This document shows positions 7,452 to 12,628 of a stretch of DNA of 12,628 nucleotides, one piece after another. The DNA is from Chloroflexi bacterium TSY (GTDB lineage: Bacteria > Chloroflexota > Anaerolineae > Caldilineales > Caldilineaceae). The notes under the pieces are model-generated. The model did no database searches, was not told where the DNA came from, and saw nothing but the letters and a program-made list of their open reading frames with translations. A program made the position numbers and the translations under genes. The DNA lies in NCBI GenBank assembly GCA_019217005.1, contig JAHBNG010000185.1, positions 1-12,628 of the forward strand, given 5' to 3'. Positions within the stretch are counted from its first letter, which is position 1; each line of letters starts with the position of its first letter.

Positions 7452-7511
7452 GCGGTTAGCAGTTCATCCTAAAGGTAGAGAACCCAAAAAGGAGGAAGGA
7501 ATGCTAACCGC
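7452..7511 (+). promoter_or_regulatory. Inverted repeat enclosing the transposase ribosome binding site
   Basis: GCGGTTAGCA (7452-7461) is perfectly complementary to TGCTAACCGC (7502-7511). The 40-nt loop holds the Shine-Dalgarno sequence AAAGGAGGAAGGA, and the 3' arm begins at the second base of the start codon. Transcripts entering from outside the IS would fold here and hide the start, as known for several IS families. That role is inferred. Confidence 0.6.
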
Positions 7512-8789
7512 GCCAGAAATAACTATAGCAGTACTGATGAATGTATTGCAAGTAACGCCGATGGGAACAAACGTAAATGTAATGCGTCTGATGTGGGCAA
7601 TGCTGAATGGGTCGTTTCTGAAAAGTCGAGGAGCAATCCATAGCGCATTGAAAGAAAGCGGGTTTGAAGATGAGGAGCTCCGGCGAAGCTGGTGGAGCTT
7701 TCGATATGGATCATGGGATATCACAAGTCTGCTGGGGTCGTGGCAAGAAGAAGTGGAAAGGGGAATGGGAGGCAAAAAAGTTAGAAGGGTACCGAGTGAA
7801 AAGCATAGATATCACAGGGTTCTGGCGACCGAAGCTGCAAGGGAAAGTGAACCGACTCTATAACTCAACGGCTCGTCGGGCATTGCCCGCGATCATCTTT
7901 GGAGTGATGATAAGCTCGGGGGAGATAGGCGGGAAACGAGTGCCACTGCTCAAGGCAATCATGAGATGCACGGTTGGAACAAAGGAAAGTGAGTTTCGGA
8001 AAAAGCTGCTGACAGAGACGAAGAAATCACTGGAGTCAGACGAAGTGGCGGTGGTCGATGCCGGGTTTACAATCAGAGAAATGCTAGAAAGCGGCATAGA
8101 CCGATTTGTCCTGCGGGAAGCCATTAACTGCACAGTGCGCCGCAATGAGTTCCCCAAACGCAAAGAAAAAGGCAGACCACCTGAATATGGTGATATTGTG
8201 CGTCCGCTCTCGCAGCTATAAGGGAAAGCGACTCGAGGCTACAACTCCGGACTCGTCTGGTCGCTTTCTCTATAGTGGTCGCCTGATTTGCTATCAAGCA
8301 TGGCACAATCTCGTCCCCAGAACAACCAAGGTGGATACAGCCAACCGTACCTACTCGATTTACGTCATTCAGGATCCGGCCTACAACACACCTTTGGTTT
8401 TGGCGACCGTTATGACTTTGCAGCCTGAAACCATTTATCTTGTCTACCTGGAACGCTGGCCTGTTGAACCTCCCCCCTTGGCTTCCAAGCAGATGATTGG
8501 CTTACATCGTCAATTTGTTCATGCCGATGAGGCTTGTTTCCGCTTACCTGAACTGGGGCTGCTGGCTGGCAATCTTCTTTCCCATTTAGCCGCTTCTCTT
8601 CCTCCCATACCGACTGGCTACTGGGATCGAGAGCCTCAATCCACTCCCGGCAGGCTGCGCCGTGTTCTCTCGAGTGCTCTTTTTCCAACTCCTGACCAAC
8701 TCGACCCTGACTTTCGGAAAAAGGCCTCGGTTTCACACCATTTCCCTAAAGGCGTTCTCGCTCATCGCCGCCTCAATGCCGCTGCTTAA
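7501..8789 (+). pseudogene. IS4-family DDE transposase, split over three frames
   Basis: The transposase of the surrounding IS. It starts at ATG 7501 behind a strong AAAGGAGGAAGGA. Three overlapping frames together give one protein of about 430 residues. The first frame ends its homologous part near 7757 (SLLGSWQEEVE). The second runs to about 8205 (KGEWEAKK to DIVRPL). The third runs to 8789 (RSYKGKRLE to RRLNAAA). Both joints need a shift of one base in the same direction (+1), near AAAGGGGAA (7757-7765) and CTCTCGCAGC (8209-8218). Catalytic residues are all present: Asp in SIDITGF (7808), Asp in VVDAGF (8057), and Glu (8466) in a Y-2-R-3-E-6-K signature (Y 8445, R 8454, K 8487), the IS4-family hallmark. 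The usual programmed shift in IS elements is -1, so two +1 shifts suggest mutation or sequencing error. Confidence 0.85.
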
Positions 8790-8830
8790 ACTAGCCGAGC
8801 ACTATTTTTACATTTTATCCCGTTTTTTCA

Positions 8831-8852
8831 GGGTGGATTCTTTTTTCCGCCC
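8831..8852 (+). terminator. Weak terminator-like hairpin after the transposase
   Basis: GGGTGG (8831-8836) pairs with CCGCCC (8847-8852) with one G-U pair around a T-rich loop. It lies in a pyrimidine-rich stretch 42 bp after the transposase stop. It is a plausible but weak end signal for the IS transcript. Confidence 0.3.
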
Positions 8853-8935
8853 CTTTCGGTTTGCCCTTTGTCACTCAAGCCTTTACCAGAAAGTAAAGTT
8901 GTCCGAAGTTTAAATAATGTGGCTAGTAGATGAAT

Positions 8936-9055
8936 CCAGCCCCATTCAGATTGGTTAAAACCTCCTCTGAGTGGGGCTGGTTGTCTGCCTGCGCAAGCAG
9001 GTTCTGTTCACGAAGGTGGACGGTTGGCTGAAGGGCCACGGACGCGCCTTCAGTC
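8936..9055. other. Cluster of three stem-loops right of the IS, partly an inverted relative of the structured RNA
   Basis: A 15-bp stem with one G-U pair joins 8936-8950 to 8966-8980 (CCAGCCCC with GGGGCTGG). Next, CCTGC and GCAGG (8988-9001) close a GCAA tetraloop. Finally, CTGAAGG (9028-9034) pairs with CCTTCAG (9047-9053), extended by two further pairs. On the minus strand, the last stem is followed by CCAACCGTCCA and TGAACAG, which match TAACCGTCCA and TGAACAG directly after the 5' hairpin of the structured RNA at 6959-7014. The first stem lies just behind the reconstructed end of the small ORF and could have been its terminator before the IS arrived, although no T-run follows. Confidence 0.5.
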
Positions 9056-9320
9056 GCTGATTCTCGTCTCCTCAAACTCAGGCCATTCTGTTTTGTCGAC
9101 GTGGTGGCTTTTCTGTTTTTGACCCTTCCCTTTTGCCCTTTCACCCCTCTGCTTCTTTGTCTCACCCGAAGATCACTAAAACATTCTCTGTCTCGAAGAA
9201 AAAGGGTGTCTGCCTTTTCTTCAATTCCTTCAAGGTTCGATTTCTCGTCTCAACCACCTGGAGATTCTGTAGTAGTTTTGGAATCTTGAATGTGGTATAC
9301 TTTCACTATCCACAATTTTT
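9056..9320. other. Pyrimidine-rich stretch without a supportable gene
   Basis: About 265 bp rich in T and C on the + strand. TTCTCGTCTC occurs twice (from 9061 and from 9242). Only short open frames without ribosome binding sites are present. An extended -10 promoter motif, TGGTATACT, lies at 9293-9301. The stretch may contain the decayed start of the response-regulator gene, but I cannot see its acidic N-terminal motif. Confidence 0.4.
9293..9301 (+). promoter_or_regulatory. Extended -10 promoter motif upstream of the response-regulator remnant
   Basis: TGGTATACT fits the TGnTATAAT extended -10 pattern with one mismatch. No good -35 box is seen at the proper distance. It would drive the regulator/kinase pair. 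Confidence 0.35.
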
Positions 9321-9367
9321 GGCTTGAAAGGAATTAGGCTTTTCCAACAATTAAAATCCCTAATTTG

Positions 9368-9522
9368 GGGGTGGTTCATTTTAGGCGGACAATTAGGTTT
9401 ACATTTTTGCAAAGAGAAAAGATGTTTATATTTTCTACTTTGAGCCATGCTCAGGCAGAAAATGACCTCATATAGATTTTTGTCTATGTATCAAAAGTGT
9501 AAACCTAATTCTGAACCACCCC
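9368..9522 (+). mobile_element. 155-bp MITE, copy 1, inserted in the receiver domain
   Basis: Ends are GGGGTGGTTCA and TGAACCACCCC, with subterminal inverted AATTAGGTTTACA/TGTAAACCTAATT. The flanks CTAATTTG (9360-9367) and GAAATTTG (9523-9530) look like an 8-bp target duplication with two changes. The inside holds TTTTCT/AGAAAA (9431-9436/9457-9462) around GAGC/GCTC, and an ATATAGA/TCTAT hairpin. No ORF. Confidence 0.9.
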
Positions 9523-9695
9523 GAAATTTGTCGAGAAATTACTAAATCAGACCTTTATAAGGATCAACATCTTGGTGTAATTCTGATTTCAGCACCTTTT
9601 AACTCAACCACCCATCAAATCATGGGGCTTGAATTTGGTGCTCACGAATATTTGCCTAAACCTTTCGAATTCCCTCTATTTGAAACCAAAATGTG

Positions 9696-9850
9696 GGGGT
9701 GGTTCATTTTAGCTGGATAGATAGGTTTACACTTTTAGAAACAGAAAGAACGTTTATATTCTCTGATTTCGCCGGTTCTCAGAGAGAAAACGGTCTCATA
9801 TAGATTTTTGTCTATATATCAAAAGTGTAAACCTAATTTTGAACCACCCC
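9696..9850 (+). mobile_element. 155-bp MITE, copy 2, inserted between receiver and DNA-binding domain
   Basis: Same length, ends and orientation as copy 1. The right 65 bp are close to copy 1, while the left and centre are diverged. The flanks AAAATGTG (9688-9695) and AAAATTCG (9851-9858) agree at 6 of 8 positions. The central hairpin is different in sequence but still present (CTCTGA 9761-9766 with TCAGAG 9779-9784). Its right end supplies the TTG from which the downstream frame could start. Confidence 0.9.
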
Positions 9851-10199
9851 AAAATTCGCAGGCTATATTCGATGCTCCCTAGTAAACAACAGGATTTGAT
9901 AACCGTTGGCAACAACATAATTATTGATCGGGATAGTCACACTGTTATTGTGGATGGGAAGGCGGTCGAAGGGCTAACGAGATTGGAATTCAGTGTACTG
10001 GCCTATCTTGCTTCTCCCCCCAATACAGTTCGCAGTCGTTATAACATGTTGGAAGATGTTTGGAAAAGTATAGACTTTGGCTTTGGTGTTGTCGATAAAT
10101 GCATTTTTGGAATTCGCAGTAAAATCTCACCGGATAATCGAGAACGATTTATTGGGACAGTACACAAAGTTGGATACAAATTAAAGGTGGATGGTTGAT

Positions 10200-11049
10200 A
10201 TGCTTACAGACACTAGTACCGTGATTGTGACCAGTTTATCAATGATTAATGGCGCAATTCTCATTGCGGTTGCTATATTGCTATGGTTGAAAGGGAAACA
10301 GAAGACAGAACATTCTATGAATGGTGAAAGTTTTTTTTCTATACGAAGCTGTCCATGATATCAAGAATCCGCTCCAAAATATAATTGGTACCTTGAATAA
10401 CATAGAAGACTATGTGAATCAAGATGATGGACGTTTGATCCATGATCTTGACTTGATCCATAGTTCCACACGTGATATCAATGAAGTTCTGCAATTGGTC
10501 CAGGATAATATCGAAGGTTCAAAGAAAGGACTTATGAGATCCCGAGTCAATTTGATGCGAATTGTCGATAATGTTGTGCTTGAAATGGGTTCCTATGCCG
10601 AGAAGGAAGGCGTTGATATTCAGATCGATGACATCAATGCAGACAATGTGTTGCCTCCCGTTTGGGGCAACCAAGGTGCATTTGAGCGTGCATTGCGAAA
10701 TCTTGTTGACAACAGTATTAAATATCGTGACAAAGATAAATCTAATCCTATTGTAAGAATTGAGCTCGATACCGATAACAAAAATGTCTATCTTACAGTG
10801 AAGGATAACGGAAAGGGGATGTCTGCGGATCGGGTAACAAAAATCGGACGAACTACTTTTGACCGCAAGCGTAGCCCGTTGGATAGTCACGGTATGGGGC
10901 TAGGTTTATATACACTGGGACGTACAATTACGAAATATGGCGGAAAAATTCAAGCTCAGAGTAATCTAGGAGAAGGAACTGAAATCACCATTGTGCTACC
11001 ACAAGCTAAAATTAGAAATCACACACAGGTGAATACTGTTCGTCTCTAA
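10200..11049 (+). pseudogene. Membrane-anchored histidine kinase, split by a T8 run (possibly phase-variable)
   Basis: Starts at ATG 10200, one base after the regulator's stop, with AAGGTGG 9 bp upstream, so it is translationally coupled. The first frame (46 codons before the T run) has one membrane helix (about residues 8-30, VIVTSLSMINGAILIAVAIL) and a basic KGKQK stop-transfer. It then meets T8 at 10331-10338 and closes soon after. The kinase core is in the next frame: H-box EAVHDIKNPLQ (His codon at 10354), N-box RALRNLVDNSIKYR, G1 VKDNGKGMS, G2 GMGLGLYTLG and a closing TEITIVLP. With seven T the two halves join in frame, giving about 282 residues with no sensor or HAMP domain. An ATG at 10321 could start the soluble core alone but lacks a ribosome binding site. 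Mutation, phase variation, slippage or sequencing error are all possible. Confidence 0.85.
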
Positions 11050-11137
11050 TTCTACCGAATAGCAAATCATATAGCATTTCAATATTATTTCACATAAATA
11101 TGCTACAGAACGGTATTTTATGAAAAAAGGAGAAAAA

Positions 11138-11551
11138 ATGCCAAATATTAAGCTGGACATCAGATTTTTATCTATAATTGTCCTGATCTTGGGAATAGAA
11201 AGCATTTTTTCTGCGGGTATTGGATTATGGTCGGGCCGCTCGACGCTGGCGAAAATCAGGGCGGAAAACTACTTGATTTGTGGCATTAGCGACACTGTTG
11301 GATTTGGAGATGATAAATTGGACTATCGCACTCAAGATCGAGAACTCGAAGATAAGTATCCCGACTACGACTTCTATATAGATGCCAAAGGATTTGAAGC
11401 TGCCCTTTGTCGAGCGATTGCAATTGCTATTTTGGAACAGGTGAGGGCATGTGTTTGTCCCGTTAACCGCCAAAAATCGCTTAAGGCCAATCCAAAAAAT
11501 AAAATATACGCGAGAAGGGGTTCAGAATTAGGTTTACACTTTGATACATAG
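11138..11551 (+). pseudogene. Truncated amino-acid ABC transporter substrate-binding protein (family 3)
   Basis: N-terminal fragment of a general L-amino-acid-binding periplasmic protein. A signal/anchor segment (FLSIIVLILGIESIFSAGIG) is followed by STLAKIRAENYLICGIS, then FEAALCRAIAIAI and CPVNRQKSLKA. These align with the start of the mature domain and the Cys/Arg and V-P-x-x-x-x-R-F segments of AapJ-type proteins. The resemblance fades after about residue 115, and the frame then runs into the MITE and stops at 11549. Full-length relatives have about 340 residues, so roughly two thirds are missing. The chosen start, ATG 11138, has AAGGAG 5 bp upstream; ATG 11120 is a weaker alternative. Removing the MITE would still give a stop within two codons, so the truncation is older or has another cause. 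No permease or ATPase gene is nearby. Confidence 0.65.
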
Positions 11552-11659
11552 ATAAAAATCTATATGAGGTCATTTTCTGCCTGAGCATGGCTCAAAGTAG
11601 AAAATATAAACATCTTTTCTTGCAAAATGTAAACCTAATTGGGCCTAAAATGAACCACC
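11519..11659 (-). mobile_element. MITE copy 3, opposite orientation, with perfect 8-bp target duplication
   Basis: The reverse complement is nearly identical to copy 1: over about 96 bp from GATGTTTATA to the end there is one substitution and one A-run difference. It is flanked by CGAGAAGG on both sides (11511-11518 and 11660-11667). The left end is shortened to GGTTCAG, and the right end is TGAACCACC, so the copy is 141 bp instead of 155. It covers the end of the substrate-binding-protein remnant. Confidence 0.88.
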
Positions 11660-11696
11660 CGAGAAGGTGTTAAACTAGCTCTCCAAAGGAGCAAAA

Positions 11697-12628
11697 ATGA
11701 CAATCTCGCCAGAAATGGTTGAAATCTTGAAAGAGACGAAGGCCATGTTAAGTGGATACGAAAGAAGGCACTTCATGGCCCAAACGGTCAAAACGATATG
11801 CGAAGGGAGTCCGACGATAGCCAAAGCCCTGGAAGAACTAGAAGGCGGCTTCTGTTATGTCGACCAAAGCCACCGACGTGGTCGCAAAAAAGCCGAAGAC
11901 CATATCCCCACTTTACTGGCCGATATGGTTGAAATCGCCGATCAATTCAGCCAGACCGATCCCACCTTTCGACCCCAATTGTACACTCGACTAACGCCGC
12001 CGAATGCGTACCCAGCTCATCGAGCAGAAAGGATACACAGATGAGGAATTGCCTGGCGAAGAGGCCATCCGCTTGAAGCTCAATGAGTTAGGCTATGGCT
12101 CAAACCGGGTCAAAAAAAGTCAACCAGTGAAAAGATCCCAGAGACCGATGCGATCTTTGATAGAATTCATCAGATCAATCAAGAAGGATGCAGACGAGAC
12201 GGTTCTGCGCCTCTTGGGATGCCAAAGCGACGATTTTACTTGACCGTTTTCGAGAGAAGGGAACGAGTGGTTGTCAAAGCGTCTGATCATGACTTTCAAG
12301 ATAAGAAGACCGAGAAAGTCACTCCTTTGGCATTTATTCCTTCAACCAAGGAACTCTTTACTGACCAGTCGAAAGTGACTAGTGACTTATTGTCGACTGC
12401 CTGATTGATTTTGGGAAAGGTAATGTGAACACTTTCTCACGTCAAGACCCTCGTGATCAATCAGGACAATGGTCCCGAAAATCATACCCGTCGGACTAGC
12501 TTATGTATCGTCTCACTCAGTTTGTTGAGCACTATCGTCTCTATTCAGCTCGCCTGCTACCCTCCTTATCACAGTAAATACAACCCCATCGAACGGGTTT
12601 AGCCATCTTGAAACACTGAACGGTTCTC
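11697..12628 (+). pseudogene. ISAzo13-family transposase, multiply frameshifted, cut by window edge
   Basis: Starts at ATG 11697 behind AAAGGAG. The first frame gives YERRHFMAQTVKTICEG, GRKKAEDHIPTLLADM and SQTDPTFRPQLYTRLT. The next gives MRTQLIEQKGYTDEELPGEE and KLNELGY. Later pieces are IPETDAIFDRIHQINQ, ADETVLRL, DAKATILLD, VVVKASDHDFQ, SKVTSDLLS, INQDNGPENHTRRT and YPPYHSKYNPIER. These occur in the order expected for ISAzo13-family transposases, including the DNGPEN and NPIER catalytic segments. They need at least five frame changes and cross stops (for example TAG at 12598-12600), so the gene is dead. The helix-turn-helix part after CEGSP also seems shortened. The element's own ends cannot be identified. 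It lies 37 bp after MITE copy 3. Confidence 0.85.

Larger units (their letters stand above)
7351..8923 (+). mobile_element. IS4-like insertion sequence, 1573 bp
   Basis: The ends are GCCAC (7351) and GTGGC (8923), followed inward by inverted TTAAACTTCGGACAA at both ends. The right end carries five extra bases between GCCAC and TTAAAC. A second, subterminal inverted match, TTTACTTTCTGGTAAA (7403-7418, complement at 8882-8897), reinforces the pairing. These ends are confirmed independently by the 71-bp derivative at 3082-3152, which keeps both. One transposase with an IS4-type YREK motif fills the element. I find no convincing target-site duplication: the left flank is GGATAGAGAC and the right flank is TAGTAGATGA. 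Confidence 0.88.
9321..10198 (+). pseudogene. OmpR-type response regulator, interrupted twice by MITEs
   Basis: Three pieces of one two-component response regulator. The first (9321-9359) reads GIRLFQQLKS, like the helix after the phosphorylation site of a receiver domain. The second (9523-9687) reads GVILISAP and GLEFGAHEYLPKPF, which are receiver strand 4 and the conserved Lys-Pro of strand 5. The third (9851-10198) gives the linker and an intact winged-helix DNA-binding domain, with LTRLEFSVLAYLA, VWKSIDFGFGVVDK and GTVHKVGYKL. Removing 9360-9522 and 9688-9850 (each 163 bp: a 155-bp MITE plus one 8-bp duplication) rejoins the pieces in frame as LKSEICREI and FETKIRRLY. The N-terminal receiver half, with the acidic pocket and phosphorylated Asp, is not seen; upstream the frame meets TAG at 9273. 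The DNA-binding part may still be made from a TTG at 9839 inside the MITE end. The kinase gene follows 1 bp after its stop. Confidence 0.82.

Noticed and set aside
7351..8923. Target-site duplication of the IS
   Set aside because: Flanking bases (GGATAGAGAC versus TAGTAGATGA) do not form a convincing direct repeat at any length I tried.
8923..9165. Minus-strand open frame of 80 codons right of the IS
   Set aside because: No ribosome binding site, no recognised family, and it overlaps the stem-loop cluster. It is kept only as an alternative explanation for the similarity to the RNA at 6991-7014.
1..12628. CRISPR array, tRNA or rRNA genes
   Set aside because: No regularly spaced direct repeats and no cloverleaf or rRNA-like sequence were seen on either strand.

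Overview
The window looks like a piece of a Chloroflexota genome (Anaerolineae or Caldilineae-like; inferred from the transaldolase/glucose-6-phosphate isomerase fusion, the gene mix and the transposon families; no rRNA is present). It splits at about 6.83 kb into an intact metabolic block and a mobile-element-rich, decaying accessory block. All convincing genes are on the + strand.

Left block (1-6831), five intact genes: the Pgi half of a Tal-Pgi fusion (open at the left edge), a HAD sugar-phosphatase/phosphoglucomutase-like hydrolase, a single-domain CBM48 glycogen-binding protein, an NAD-type short 6-phosphogluconate dehydrogenase, and a GH63-like glucosidase 21 bp behind it. Together they suggest hexose-phosphate/pentose-phosphate metabolism fed by oligo- or polyglucan breakdown. 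A 71-bp non-autonomous element sits in the gap before the dehydrogenase. It matches, base for base in length, an internally deleted version of the IS found 4.2 kb downstream.

Middle (6832-9320): a candidate promoter, then a structured RNA of about 155 nt. Its 5' and 3' ends are imperfect inverted copies of each other, and it ends in a perfect intrinsic terminator. Next comes a 57-codon ORF with a good ribosome binding site, into whose stop codon a 1573-bp IS4-like element has inserted. The IS transposase carries all catalytic residues but is split over three frames. To the right of the IS lies a run of stem-loops, part of which is an inverted relative of the structured RNA on the other side.

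Right block (9321-12628): a two-component system and its neighbours in decay. The OmpR-type response regulator is interrupted twice by 155-bp MITEs. Removing each MITE with one copy of its 8-bp target duplication restores the reading frame exactly. The downstream membrane-anchored histidine kinase is split by a T8 homopolymer. Next are a truncated amino-acid-binding protein fragment, a third MITE copy in opposite orientation with a perfect 8-bp target duplication, and a multiply frameshifted ISAzo13-family transposase that runs off the right edge. Frameshifts occur only in this accessory part, which argues for real decay rather than general sequencing error, although that cannot be excluded here.
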